A DNA stretch of 64,000 bases from Methanobrevibacter woesei (GTDB lineage Archaea > Methanobacteriota > Methanobacteria > Methanobacteriales > Methanobacteriaceae): the NCBI RefSeq assembly GCF_003111605.1, contig NZ_MZGU01000002.1:1-64000 (forward strand), written 5' to 3'. Below the pieces are notes generated by a model. That model saw nothing but the letters and a program-made list of their open reading frames with translations. It searched no databases and was not told the origin of the DNA. Position 1 is the stretch's first letter, and each line of letters opens with the position of its first letter. Shown here in pieces: positions 46,816 to 57,857 of this stretch. A program made the translations under genes and the position numbers.

Positions 46816-49800
46816 TTATTTAAGTTCAACAATGTCTTTATTTAACTCTACTTTTCCTTCAGCTATTAAGGAATCCAATACCTTGTTAATTTTAGCTGCA
46901 GTCTTTTTAGAAGTAGATTTAAAACCAAAGTTACGAGAAACATCTTTTGTTAATTTATTAAGCTCAATTGGTTCTTTAAATTCTAAAACAGTTTCTATAT
47001 TTTTAGTAATTTCTTCATTAGAAATCAAATCAATGTTAGGTTTCACTCTTTTTCTAATCTCAACATCATTATTCAAATTAAATAAAAAGTCGTCAATTAT
47101 TATTAAAGAACCTTCATCTTCTGATACTTTAATAGCATCATTAACTGCACTTTTAAACTTGGAACCTGCTCTTTTAATATCACAGTTCTCTTTAACTCTG
47201 TTTATTACTTCATTAACATGGATTGGTCCTTCAACATCAACAATTCTATTTATAGATGCAGAAATTTCTTCAGGACTTTTATCATAAAGTTCATCAGAAG
47301 ACTTTATACCAATATCTTCTGCTTTTTTATAATCATAAATAAAGTCTTTAACAGTTTTACCTTTACCTGGAAGCTTTTTATCATCAAAATCTTTCAATTT
47401 ATAATTCTGTTTGTGTCTTTCATGTTCTATTTCCTTATATTCTTCATCCACTTCATGAATAATATCTTCAAGCTCCATGTCTTCTTTTGCTTTCCTTCTT
47501 TCTTCTTCATGGATTGTTAAGATACTATTATCATCATTAGACAATTCTTTCTTAAGAGCTTCCATTAACTGTTCTTCACGAATTCTTTTCTCTTCCATCT
47601 CAGCAAATTCAGAATCATCAATATCAATAATTTTTTCCTCTTCATATTCATGATAATCTTCTTCATCAACCATTGGAGTTATATAATCATCATTTTGTAA
47701 GCTAGTTTCAGCCATATTCTGAGCTGCAAACTCATTAGAATAAGAAGTTTCCTGAGGATTATCATTAGATTGAGGATATTCAACTGGATCTTTTGTTCTG
47801 TCAATTACACTGACATATCCAATTTCAGTAGGATTTTCAATTTCTTTTAAAGACTTGTTAATATATTTTAATTCATCTTTAAATGCACTGATTTTTCCTA
47901 AAGCTGATTTTTTATCATGATACAAATTATTTTTCTTAAGAGGGCTATTGACATCATTTATTCCCTGATAATAATATTCATTGAACTCTGGTTCATTATT
48001 GATATTATTTTCTTCAAATTTAGGCATATCCCCAATATCTTCCTCTGTAAGATCATCTAAAAGTTTATCAAAACTATCATTAACAACAGTTGTAGCCTTT
48101 TCATGAATTTCTTCATCATCCCAATTTATATTGGATTTAAATTTAATATTATCAAAAGGAGATTTATCATCTTCAATTATATAATCTTCAAATGGAGAAT
48201 CAGCTTTTTCATCAATTTCTATCTCTTCTATTTCCATTTTCTGATTATCATCATTTGATTCTACTTGATAATCATTGTCAATTTCATAAATAGCTGATTT
48301 TTCATCACTAGATTTATCTTCAATTTTCTCTTCTAGATTATCTTCAACATTATTTCGTGGATTTAAATAAGATTCTCCTTCTGTAATTCCTGAAATAATT
48401 GAGTTAACAATTCTTTCTTTCATAGATTGTTTTTTTCTAGGTCTGTTAACCTCATTATCCAAAGATTTGCTATTATCATTGTTAAGTATTTTATCTTTAA
48501 TTTTAGGTTTTTTAAGAGAAGCATTATCATTATTCATTTCTTTTTTCTCCTCATCACTAGACTCTTTTTTATTATTCTCTTTTTTAGAATTATTTATTTC
48601 AATATCATTATCTGAATCAGTTTTTTTATCTTTAAAGTTAACAGTGTAGACATTTTCCTCTTGCTTAACTTCATTAAGGAATTCATCTTTAATATCTGCT
48701 ACATTAGTAACTTCTTCCAATTCATCAACTTCAGATACAACCTCAATATTCTCATCATCAGATACTTCACGAGGATTTACATCTTCTAATTCATCAACTT
48801 CAGATACAACCTCAATATTCTCATCATCAGATATTTTACGAGGTGTTACTTCTTCTTGAGGAATAATATACTCTTCATCTTCCTCACTAGCTATTTCATC
48901 ATCTAAGTTATCTGAAGCATCATCTAAATCTTCTAAATCATTAACTTCCTCAGCTTCCCTTGCTTTTGCTTCAAGTTCAGCTTTACGTGCTTCTTCAGCT
49001 TCTTTTTCTCTTTCAAGTTTTGCTTTTTCAGCCTGCTGTTTAAGTTTAAGTGCTAATTTTTCTGCTTCTTCAGTCTTTTTCTGTTCTAATTTTACAGCCT
49101 CTTTTTTAGCATTTTCAACTGCTTCAAGAAGTTTTTTGCGGCCTAAATCCCTATTTCTATACCAGTCAGTAGACCATAAATGATAAAGGTTCCATCCAAG
49201 GCCGGTTAAAACCTGTTCCCTTAGCCTATCCCTATCTCTAGCTACTTTACTTGAGGCATACATTTTTCCATCAGTGTTAATTCCTAAAATATATTTTCCA
49301 GGATTTTCATCATCCACAATAGCTAAATCAACTCTAAATCCTGCACAGCCCACTTGTTTATCTACTTCATAGCCATTTTCTACAAGGAAACTGTAAATTG
49401 CATCTTCAAATGGTTCATCCCTATACTCTTCAACTATCTTATGGCCTAAAGTTAAGGTTTCTGCATATCCCAGGAATTCTTTTAGTGCCTTTACACCAAA
49501 TGGAGGGTTTGCTGTTAAATTCATATCATATGCTTTAAAGTTGGAAAATACTACACATTTTTCTCTGGCACGAGTAATCAATACATTTAAACGTCTTTCT
49601 CCACCGTCCTGATTTAAAGGACCAAAATTAAGAGACATTTTTCCATTTTCATCATATCCATATCCAACACTTATGAATATAACATCTCTTTCATCCCCTT
49701 GTATTGTTTCAAGGTTTTTAACAAAGAATCTTTCATCCTTATTTTCTGCAAATAAAGGTTCAAGTTCAGGCCTGTTTTTACGTTCAAGCTCCAATTCTTC

Positions 49801-52800
49801 AAGTATTGCATTTTTCTGTGCAACAGAGAATGTTCCAACTCCAAGACTTTTGGTGTCTCCATATTTATCAAAGTGTTTGAATATCTCTTTAACAACATCT
49901 CTTGCTTCAGCACGATTAGCAGATGAAGAACCTCTGTCATATACAGTGTTTGGATTATAATGAAGTTTTAAACCTAATTCTGGATCATTACGTGAGGGTG
50001 AAGGATAAACTAAAAGTTCATCATCATAGAACAGGCTATTTGACACTGAAATCAATGATTCATGACGACTTCTGTAGTGCCATTTAAGCATTTTAACTGG
50101 GAATGATAATTTACATAAATGTAGAATACTTTCCATATCCATTGATGTAGCTACTTCTTCTTCACCTTCTGCAGAAGACATTTGATCAAAGAAGGATGTT
50201 GGAGGTAATTGTTGAGTATCTCCCATTACAACTGCAGTTTTACCTCTCATAAATGCACCTAAAGCATCTTCAGGTTTTACTTGACTAGCTTCATCAAAGA
50301 TAACAACATCAAACTGTAACTTTTCATTGGTTGGATCTAAATACTGTGCAATGGAAAGTGGACTCATCATAAATACGGGCTTAATCTGTTTTATTATTCC
50401 ACCTGCTTTTTCAAGCAATTTTCTAACTGGTAAATGTCCGCTTTTTCTTGTAAACTCACCAGCCAATACTTTTGCTTCTGGATTTTCAGTAGCTCCAAAT
50501 ATTTGAGGAATATTGCTATTTAACTTATGGAATATTCTTTTACGGTTTAAAGCCAATATTCTTTGATCTAAATCCTTAAATTCCCTTATTCTATTATCAT
50601 GAAGTTCACCAATAAATGTAGCTAGTTCCTGATTTTCCAGGAAAAGAATATTCAATAGTGAATCTGCAAAGTTACCTATTACCAATGAGTAGACATCATC
50701 TTTTTTAATATTCCTTTTCTCAATAGCTTCAATAAATGGTTCAGCATGGGTTCCTTTAGCTCTTTCTTTTGTGTTTAAATATTGTGACCATAAATGAAGG
50801 CTTGATAGCTGTCCTCTCCAATTATTAAGTTGAGTTCTCCATTGATTAAATGTGACATCTCCAAAATCCCTTTTGAAGATTAATTTACTTCTTGGATTTA
50901 ATTTATTCTGGAGACTGTCTAAATCATTTTTAAAGATATTTCCAAGCCTAATATATTCTGAAAGGTTTTCTTCAGGATTTACATTAAATAAATCATTAGA
51001 TAATAAATTTACAGTATCTTCAGAAAACATTCCGCTTTCTTTAAGAACTAAAAATTCCCTCATCCATTTGGAAATAGCTTTTAGGTCATTGATATCTGCT
51101 TTTAGATGCCAGTAATTACCAAAATAGTCATAAGCTATTTTTTCATTATCATCCATTTGTTTTTTAAGATGGAGTGCACCTTCCACTGCTCTTAAATCAT
51201 TTAATATCTCATTAGTTCCTGGAACTGAGCCTTTATAATACATTTCAACTAGTTCTTCATTCTGTTTACTTTTAAATAGACGGAACTTTTTATTAGCTAA
51301 TGACTGAAATTCATTGATTAATTTTCGAATATCTGCAGAAAATATAGTGTTATTAAATTTATCAAATATCTTAGCTACACTTTGATACTTCTCCAAATTA
51401 CTGATTAAGATATTTGCACCATTAGCATCAGATTCCCAAGCATGAGATTTTAGAATATGTGCATCAATTAAAGATGCATTTTTAGATTCAATTAGCTTAA
51501 ATGCCTGAAGGGAGTTAGTGAAATCATTTAATGAATCTGGTTTTTTAATTCCAAAGGTCTCATAAACCATATCTCTTTCCATTATAAAGTTGTTTAAAGA
51601 GTTTAAAGTATCATTAATTAAGATTTCAATCTCTCTTAAATCTGCAGGAAGTAAACTTTTTGGAGAGCATTTGCTCCATGGATTCTCATTTGAAATTGTC
51701 TGATAAAGTTCTGCTAAATTTTCAAGAGATAATGTAATATCATCTAAATCCTTTAAGGTTAAAGTCTCAGGATGGTCAAATCTAACCAAAGGAATAATTG
51801 TATCCTTTTTAGAGAAATGATCATCTGCAGATTCCTTCATACCATACAACTGGAATGCAGATAAATTAACAGCATATAATGGTTTATGAATAATTTCTGC
51901 ATAATCATCAAGCTGTTTTCTTAAGGTTTCAAGCTTCCTGATGATTTGATCTACTTTAAATGGTTCTTCAGCCCTTACAGAAGTAGCTTTTTTCAAATCA
52001 TTTAAGAGTTTTTTACGTCTTGTTTTATGAGAATGCAACTCCAATACAAATTTACCTAAACCTACTTTTGTTAAACGGTCCCTAACCACATCTAATGCAG
52101 CCATTTTCTCACTAACAAAAAGTACAGATTTTCCTTCAGCCAAAAGTTCAGCTATTAAATTTACAATAGTCTGTGATTTTCCCGTGCCTGGAGGTCCTTC
52201 CACAACTAAATTACGACCTGCTTTAACATCCTGAATAGCTGCAATCTGTGAAGAGTCAGCATCTAAAACCTGATACATATTCTCATATTCCAAGGTAGAG
52301 TCAATATCCTCTTCCTTAAATGAGTCCTTATCGTTTTTACTTGGATTGAAAATAGCTTGAATCAATTCATTTTTAGTTAAATCCACATTGTCAGCCCAGC
52401 TTTTAGGATTTAAATCATTGTACATAACAAATTTAGTGAAACTGAAAAATCCTAAAGCTACATTATCATTTACTTTCCAGTTTCTAATTGGACTAACTGC
52501 CTGTTTAACTTCCCTTAAATAATGATCAATAACTTCTCCATATTTTTTAGGATGGAATTCAGGTAATTCAATACCATTTTCTCTTAATTTAGCTTTAAGA
52601 GATATATTAGTCTGTAAATCTTCCCCAGTCCAAGATAATTCAAAGGACTTACCTACTTTTTTACGTTCCATTACAACTGGAATAAGAACTAATGGTGCCA
52701 AATTCTTTTGTTTTGGCTTGGTATTATCATTCCATTCTAAAAATCCAACAGCTAAATAGAGAATATTATAACCTTTCTCCTGGAGCATTGTTTTTGCCTG

Positions 52801-53142
52801 GTTATTTATGTAAAATAATCTCTTTTGAAGCTCATTAGGAGTTAAGTTAGTTTGTAAAGTATTATCAGGACCAGTGAATCTGGAAAAATCAATTGGTGAA
52901 TGATCCCATATTGAAAATCGAGACTTTTCTTCCTTTTCTTCTTTTTTATTAGCTACAAAATACATTTTTTTATTTTGTAGGACTAATGTTTGGTAAACAT
53001 TGATGGTTGATTGATTTACAACAGTTATTGTTTTTGCTCTTGCTTTAAAGTTAAGAAGTTGATTTCTTAAAGTTAAATCCAATAACTCCTTACGTAAATT
53101 TTCAAACTCCTTTTCAATTTTATTAGAAGATGTCTTTAACAT
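46816..53142 (-). CDS. Giant DUF4011 / SF1 helicase / MTES_1575-type nuclease / DUF3320 protein
   Basis: This 2108-residue protein has, in order, a DUF4011 domain (about 10-260, ENLRKELLDLTLRNQLLNF), an SF1 Upf1/Dna2-like helicase with Walker A GPPGTGKS at 316-323, DEAS at 950-953, GDTQQLPPTSFF and NVLITRAREKCVVFS, then an MTES_1575 nuclease-like domain (about 1255-1345). A coiled coil and a very acidic 550-residue linker follow, and at the end two winged-helix units, the first DUF3320-like (EGPIHVNEVINRV). In the nuclease, Asp1272 is kept but the usual ECDG motif reads NTDG (Asn1289), so cutting may be lost. It leads an operon with uvrC. DNA repair or defence are both possible. Confidence 0.85.
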   Translation of the reverse strand: MLKTSSNKIEKEFENLRKELLDLTLRNQLLNFKARAKTITVVNQSTINVYQTLVLQNKKMYFVANKKEEKEEKSRFSIWDHSPIDFSRFTGPDNTLQTNLTPNELQKRLFYINNQAKTMLQEKGYNILYLAVGFLEWNDNTKPKQKNLAPLVLIPVVMERKKVGKSFELSWTGEDLQTNISLKAKLRENGIELPEFHPKKYGEVIDHYLREVKQAVSPIRNWKVNDNVALGFFSFTKFVMYNDLNPKSWADNVDLTKNELIQAIFNPSKNDKDSFKEEDIDSTLEYENMYQVLDADSSQIAAIQDVKAGRNLVVEGPPGTGKSQTIVNLIAELLAEGKSVLFVSEKMAALDVVRDRLTKVGLGKFVLELHSHKTRRKKLLNDLKKATSVRAEEPFKVDQIIRKLETLRKQLDDYAEIIHKPLYAVNLSAFQLYGMKESADDHFSKKDTIIPLVRFDHPETLTLKDLDDITLSLENLAELYQTISNENPWSKCSPKSLLPADLREIEILINDTLNSLNNFIMERDMVYETFGIKKPDSLNDFTNSLQAFKLIESKNASLIDAHILKSHAWESDANGANILISNLEKYQSVAKIFDKFNNTIFSADIRKLINEFQSLANKKFRLFKSKQNEELVEMYYKGSVPGTNEILNDLRAVEGALHLKKQMDDNEKIAYDYFGNYWHLKADINDLKAISKWMREFLVLKESGMFSEDTVNLLSNDLFNVNPEENLSEYIRLGNIFKNDLDSLQNKLNPRSKLIFKRDFGDVTFNQWRTQLNNWRGQLSSLHLWSQYLNTKERAKGTHAEPFIEAIEKRNIKKDDVYSLVIGNFADSLLNILFLENQELATFIGELHDNRIREFKDLDQRILALNRKRIFHKLNSNIPQIFGATENPEAKVLAGEFTRKSGHLPVRKLLEKAGGIIKQIKPVFMMSPLSIAQYLDPTNEKLQFDVVIFDEASQVKPEDALGAFMRGKTAVVMGDTQQLPPTSFFDQMSSAEGEEEVATSMDMESILHLCKLSFPVKMLKWHYRSRHESLISVSNSLFYDDELLVYPSPSRNDPELGLKLHYNPNTVYDRGSSSANRAEARDVVKEIFKHFDKYGDTKSLGVGTFSVAQKNAILEELELERKNRPELEPLFAENKDERFFVKNLETIQGDERDVIFISVGYGYDENGKMSLNFGPLNQDGGERRLNVLITRAREKCVVFSNFKAYDMNLTANPPFGVKALKEFLGYAETLTLGHKIVEEYRDEPFEDAIYSFLVENGYEVDKQVGCAGFRVDLAIVDDENPGKYILGINTDGKMYASSKVARDRDRLREQVLTGLGWNLYHLWSTDWYRNRDLGRKKLLEAVENAKKEAVKLEQKKTEEAEKLALKLKQQAEKAKLEREKEAEEARKAELEAKAREAEEVNDLEDLDDASDNLDDEIASEEDEEYIIPQEEVTPRKISDDENIEVVSEVDELEDVNPREVSDDENIEVVSEVDELEEVTNVADIKDEFLNEVKQEENVYTVNFKDKKTDSDNDIEINNSKKENNKKESSDEEKKEMNNDNASLKKPKIKDKILNNDNSKSLDNEVNRPRKKQSMKERIVNSIISGITEGESYLNPRNNVEDNLEEKIEDKSSDEKSAIYEIDNDYQVESNDDNQKMEIEEIEIDEKADSPFEDYIIEDDKSPFDNIKFKSNINWDDEEIHEKATTVVNDSFDKLLDDLTEEDIGDMPKFEENNINNEPEFNEYYYQGINDVNSPLKKNNLYHDKKSALGKISAFKDELKYINKSLKEIENPTEIGYVSVIDRTKDPVEYPQSNDNPQETSYSNEFAAQNMAETSLQNDDYITPMVDEEDYHEYEEEKIIDIDDSEFAEMEEKRIREEQLMEALKKELSNDDNSILTIHEEERRKAKEDMELEDIIHEVDEEYKEIEHERHKQNYKLKDFDDKKLPGKGKTVKDFIYDYKKAEDIGIKSSDELYDKSPEEISASINRIVDVEGPIHVNEVINRVKENCDIKRAGSKFKSAVNDAIKVSEDEGSLIIIDDFLFNLNNDVEIRKRVKPNIDLISNEEITKNIETVLEFKEPIELNKLTKDVSRNFGFKSTSKKTAAKINKVLDSLIAEGKVELNKDIVELK
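48714..48844. repeat. 69-bp in-frame repeat in the acidic linker of the giant helicase
   Basis: Two copies with a 69-bp period encode SDDENIEVVSEVDELE twice (residues about 1433-1476). The DNA copies differ by only a few bases, which shows a recent in-frame duplication in a disordered region. Confidence 0.85.
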
Positions 53143-53332
53143 AATCGATTTTCCTTTTTAAAAAATAATAACAAACTCACAACATTAATATTAATGTATA
53201 TTTATTTTAGTATAACATTAATAAATCTTTCGAACTTCCAAATAAAATAAGTTTAAATTAAAAATTACCAATAAATAAATGTTAAAAAACAGTATACAAT
53301 TATTTAAATCAACAGTTTAATCAAATAATGGT

Positions 53333-54187
53333 TTAAAGTTTTTTATAAGGACCATCAGAAGATAATTTTTCACTAGCTATTAAAGAAGCAAAATTACCAG
53401 CTTCAAGTGATGATTTAGCCTCTAATTTTTTAGAAATATATGCTGCCATATATGTATCACCACATCCTGTAGAATCTACAATATACTTCTGCTCTACAGG
53501 TTCAATAATAATTTCGTTATCATTGATATTTGAGATAATTCTGGAACCTTTACTTCCATTTGTTACAATAATTTCTCCCACATTACAGCTTGAAAAATCA
53601 TTATCCTCAAACATAATGTCAAATTCATTTTCATCTAAAAATATTCCAGATGTGTCATTAACAATAGCTTGTATATTTGAATTTTTATCTAATAGAATAC
53701 CATTGTATCCATCATCATTTTCCAAAGAATCTTTTTTTCTTAAAAAACCCTGAATAGATAAATAAATAGGAACCTTGAAATTCTTTAAATAATCCATAGT
53801 TTCTCTTGGAAAATCATATTGATTTAAAGGATTAATGACAAATGCATCAATTTTATCAATCTTATCTAAAATAGGCTTTAATTCATCTACAAAAATAGGA
53901 ATATTTGCAAAATTAGACAGCTGAACTCTCAAATCAAGATTATCCTCATTAGGATATTCATTTATAAAAAAGTGTGTATCCTCTTTTAAAAGAGCTATTA
54001 CTTTATTTTTATCTGGAAATTTATCTATTATATCTAAATTTGATAAGTTTACAATAGCTAGATAATCAATATTTAAAGCTTCATATACAAAAGCCTGAAA
54101 AAAAGTTGCCCCACCTACTTTAGATTCTTTCATACCATTTTTTATAATGATATCTTCAGTAGCAGGCCCTAAAACTACAAGTGTCAT
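53333..54187 (-). CDS. PfkB/ribokinase-family sugar kinase
   Basis: The 284-residue protein starts LVVLGPATEDIIIKNGMKES and has VGGATFFQAFVYEAL for the sugar site. The catalytic motif is DSTGCGDTYMAAYIS, whose GCGD holds the anion hole and base, near residue 235. The substrate is unknown. Family members in archaea phosphorylate ribose-1-phosphate, nucleosides or sugars. It follows pdxS by 23 bases in the same direction. No ribosome-binding site is evident. Confidence 0.87.
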   Translation of the reverse strand: MTLVVLGPATEDIIIKNGMKESKVGGATFFQAFVYEALNIDYLAIVNLSNLDIIDKFPDKNKVIALLKEDTHFFINEYPNEDNLDLRVQLSNFANIPIFVDELKPILDKIDKIDAFVINPLNQYDFPRETMDYLKNFKVPIYLSIQGFLRKKDSLENDDGYNGILLDKNSNIQAIVNDTSGIFLDENEFDIMFEDNDFSSCNVGEIIVTNGSKGSRIISNINDNEIIIEPVEQKYIVDSTGCGDTYMAAYISKKLEAKSSLEAGNFASLIASEKLSSDGPYKKL

Positions 54188-54210
54188 GAAAAAAAAATAA
54201 AGTAAAGGAA

Positions 54211-55092
<882 letters not shown>

Positions 55093-55225
55093 GAGTAGTC
55101 TCCAATAAAAATTATTAAAAATATTTTTAAAATTAAAATATTACCTTTAACTCTCTCTTTTTTAACATAAGTATTTTATCAAAAATAAGTGAAAAAATCA
55201 ATATTTTTCAATTTAAATTATAAAA

Positions 55226-56749
55226 TTAATCAAGCTCATCATGAGGTATCCTATAGTAAGGGTCATCAAGATAATTAACTTCAATTAAACCTTCTGCATT
55301 ATCTAACAAATCAGCACTGTCCCTACTTAAATAGCTTAATAAAACCTTTTTACCTCTCTTAGCATACTTGGCAGTTACTTCATTAATAATATCAATAGCT
55401 GAATGGTCCATAACTCTTGACTGGGAGAAATTTATAACAACACTATCTGGATCGCCATCATAGTCAAATAATTCTTTAAAACTTGATGTTGAACCAAAAA
55501 ACAGCGGCCCTTGAATTTCATAATATTTGACATCATGTTTTTTATCATAACTAACAATAGCCGTAATTCTTTTTGAATTTTCCCAGGCAAAGGATAATGC
55601 TGAAATAACCACACCTAAAATAACAGCCAATGCAAGATTATCAAATATAACAGTGACTAAAGTAACAACAACCATTACAACAACATCAATATTTGGAACA
55701 TTATGGACTAACTTAAAAGATTCCCATTTAAAGGTATTAAAAGAAACCATAAACATAACTCCAACCAATGCAGCCATTGGAATAATGTTAACCACTGGAG
55801 AAGCAAATAAAACAATGCATAACAAAGTAATAGCTGAAATAATACCTGACAACCTATGTCTTCCTCCAGAATTGATGTTAACAATACTTTGACCAATCAT
55901 AGCACATCCTCCCATACCACTAAAGAATCCACAAACAGTATTAGCTATTCCCTGTGCATAAGTTTCCCTATTTGGCTTTCCACGGGTGTTAGTCATCTCA
56001 TCAACTACTTCCAAAGTTAATAAACTTTCAATTAGACCAACCAATGCCATAACAATGGAGTAAGGTAAAACAATAGATATTGTTTCAAGATTTACAGGAA
56101 CCATAGGTATATGAAACTGAGGTAATCCTCCAGCTATTGAAGATAAATCACCAATGGTTTTAGTTGGTACTGCAATTACTAAAGATAAAAGAGTAACAAC
56201 CATAATAGCTACAAGAGAAGAAGGAACAGCCTTAGTGAACTTCGGAAGAATATAAATGATAATCATAGCTATTACAACAAGAGAAATCATGAAAACCATG
56301 TTCATTCCAGATAACAGCTGTCCAGAATCCGTGTAAAACTGATTGAACTGAGATAAAAAGATTACAATAGCCAGTCCATTTAAAAAACCAAAAACAACAG
56401 GCTGAGGCACTAACCGAATAAATTTACCTAATTTCAGAGCCCCAATAACTATCTGTATCAGACCCATTAAAATAACAGCTAAAAATAGATATTCTACACC
56501 ATAACGAACAACCAGTGCAGTAACAACAATTGCAACAGAACCTGCAGCTCCTGAAATCATTCCTGGCCTTCCACCAATTAATGAAGTTATAAAACATAAA
56601 AAGAAAGATGTATAAATAGCTGTTAAAGGTGATGTGCCTGCAACAACTGAAAATGCAATAACTTCTGGAATTAAAGCCAAAGCTGAAGTTAATCCTGAAA
56701 ATAGTTCTGTTTTAATTGTAAAAATATTAATTTTTTGAAAATTAAACAT
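55226..56749 (-). CDS. SulP-family anion transporter with STAS domain
   Basis: The 507-residue protein has 10-12 membrane helices (1-390) and a C-terminal STAS domain (about 405-500, VVINFSQSRVMDHSAIDIIN). The signature ALIPEVIAFSVVAGTSPLTA lies near the start, and FFSGMGGCAMIGQSIVNINS is typical of SulP. Members carry sulfate, bicarbonate or other anions; the solute is unknown. No ribosome-binding site precedes the ATG, so it may be leaderless. It is a single-gene unit. Confidence 0.92.
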   Translation of the reverse strand: MFNFQKINIFTIKTELFSGLTSALALIPEVIAFSVVAGTSPLTAIYTSFFLCFITSLIGGRPGMISGAAGSVAIVVTALVVRYGVEYLFLAVILMGLIQIVIGALKLGKFIRLVPQPVVFGFLNGLAIVIFLSQFNQFYTDSGQLLSGMNMVFMISLVVIAMIIIYILPKFTKAVPSSLVAIMVVTLLSLVIAVPTKTIGDLSSIAGGLPQFHIPMVPVNLETISIVLPYSIVMALVGLIESLLTLEVVDEMTNTRGKPNRETYAQGIANTVCGFFSGMGGCAMIGQSIVNINSGGRHRLSGIISAITLLCIVLFASPVVNIIPMAALVGVMFMVSFNTFKWESFKLVHNVPNIDVVVMVVVTLVTVIFDNLALAVILGVVISALSFAWENSKRITAIVSYDKKHDVKYYEIQGPLFFGSTSSFKELFDYDGDPDSVVINFSQSRVMDHSAIDIINEVTAKYAKRGKKVLLSYLSRDSADLLDNAEGLIEVNYLDDPYYRIPHDELD

Positions 56750-56910
56750 TAATAATTATTTTGTATTTATTGATATTTAAAATAAAGCAAATAAAATATA
56801 ATCCCTATTTAGTTAATTGAATAGATAACTAAAAGCAGAATTAAGATTACATATGGTAAATAGGATTAATTTTATATATCATAGCAAATTAATATATGTA
56901 ATGTGATATA

Positions 56911-57087
56911 ATGCCAGTTGGAACAACAATTTTTTCTCATATATTACCAGTAATTTTAGGATTTTTTGGAATTCTTTTGATAATTTCAGGTTTATTAGAT
57001 GAAAAAAAAGAACTATGGGTAATTGGAATTATACTATTTATTTGTGCATGTATTTTCCCATTTATTATATTAAGTGCAATATTATAA
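56911..57087 (+). CDS. Small two-helix membrane protein, 58 residues
   Basis: Read from the sequence: MPVGTTIFSHILPVILGFFG continues to FPFIILSAIL and TAA. It has two hydrophobic helices joined by a charged loop (LDEKKELW). GTGAT lies 4 bases before the ATG, with a TATA-like stretch further up. Its end overlaps the end of the leftward HisA-like gene by 6 bases. Function unknown. Confidence 0.7.
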   Translation: MPVGTTIFSHILPVILGFFGILLIISGLLDEKKELWVIGIILFICACIFPFIILSAIL

Positions 57088-57768
57088 AATAGCTATTTCT
57101 CCAGAATGAAGAGAAGTACCTATTAACACTTTTTTTATACCTTCTTTTTCAAGTTCTGCAATAGAATCTTTATTTAATCCACCAGCTATTATTAATTTAT
57201 CTTTAAACTCTTTGAATTCATTAAGAAGTTCATAGTTAACTCCTTTATTGGTACCTACACCTGTGATATCCAATAGGATTATCTCATTTGGATCTAATTC
57301 TTTTAAGATAGGTTTAATCTCATTTAATGTAAGATTTAAATTTTTTGTATATAACTCATTATCTTTAATATCAATACTAATAACGATTCTTTCTTTTGGA
57401 TATTTATTAAAAATCTTTTTAAGCTCATCTATACTTTCTAAAGTCTCTGTAGCAACGATTATTTTATAAGCATAATCCAAAAAAAAAGTGTATGAATCAA
57501 AATCTTTAACTCCACCATCAAAAATTACTGGCAAAATTGAATTAACCATTTTTATTTCATTGATATTATGTCCTTTGGATTCAATTAGATCTAAATCAGC
57601 TATATAAATTTCAGAAGCCCCATTAAGTTTTAAATTTTCAGCTATTTCAACAGGATTGGCTGAGTTTGCATAACAGGTATTTAATGGTGTGTATGTTTCT
57701 CTCTGACCTGATTTTCCACTTACAGCTATTCCACCTTTTAAATCTAAAACAGGTATTTTAAGCATCAT
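57082..57768 (-). CDS. HisA-like (COG1411-type) alpha/beta-barrel protein
   Basis: The 228-residue protein has the HisA/HisF half-barrel pattern: KIPVLDLKGGIAVSG at the start, then IYIADLDLIESKGHN, VIFDGGVKDFDS, IILLDITGVGTNKGVN and IIAGGLNKDSIAELE. It is too divergent for histidine synthesis and fits the uncharacterised proFAR-isomerase-related family of methanogens. I start at the ATG 5 bases after GGTGA. It is a single gene, and its role is unknown. Confidence 0.85.
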   Translation of the reverse strand: MMLKIPVLDLKGGIAVSGKSGQRETYTPLNTCYANSANPVEIAENLKLNGASEIYIADLDLIESKGHNINEIKMVNSILPVIFDGGVKDFDSYTFFLDYAYKIIVATETLESIDELKKIFNKYPKERIVISIDIKDNELYTKNLNLTLNEIKPILKELDPNEIILLDITGVGTNKGVNYELLNEFKEFKDKLIIAGGLNKDSIAELEKEGIKKVLIGTSLHSGEIAIL

Positions 57769-57857
57769 TATATTCACCTATTTTTATAATTAGAATAATA
57801 AGTTTAATAAAAGTTATTAGTTTTATTTAGATATTTAAAAAAAGAATAGTGGGAAAA

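Noticed and set aside
46832-47287. Plus-strand ORF of 151 codons
   Set aside because: It is the mirror of the helicase C-terminus, has no ribosome-binding site, and its composition is that of an antisense frame.
48714-48844. CRISPR-like or mobile repeat
   Set aside because: The repeats are in frame inside a coding region and encode an acidic linker.
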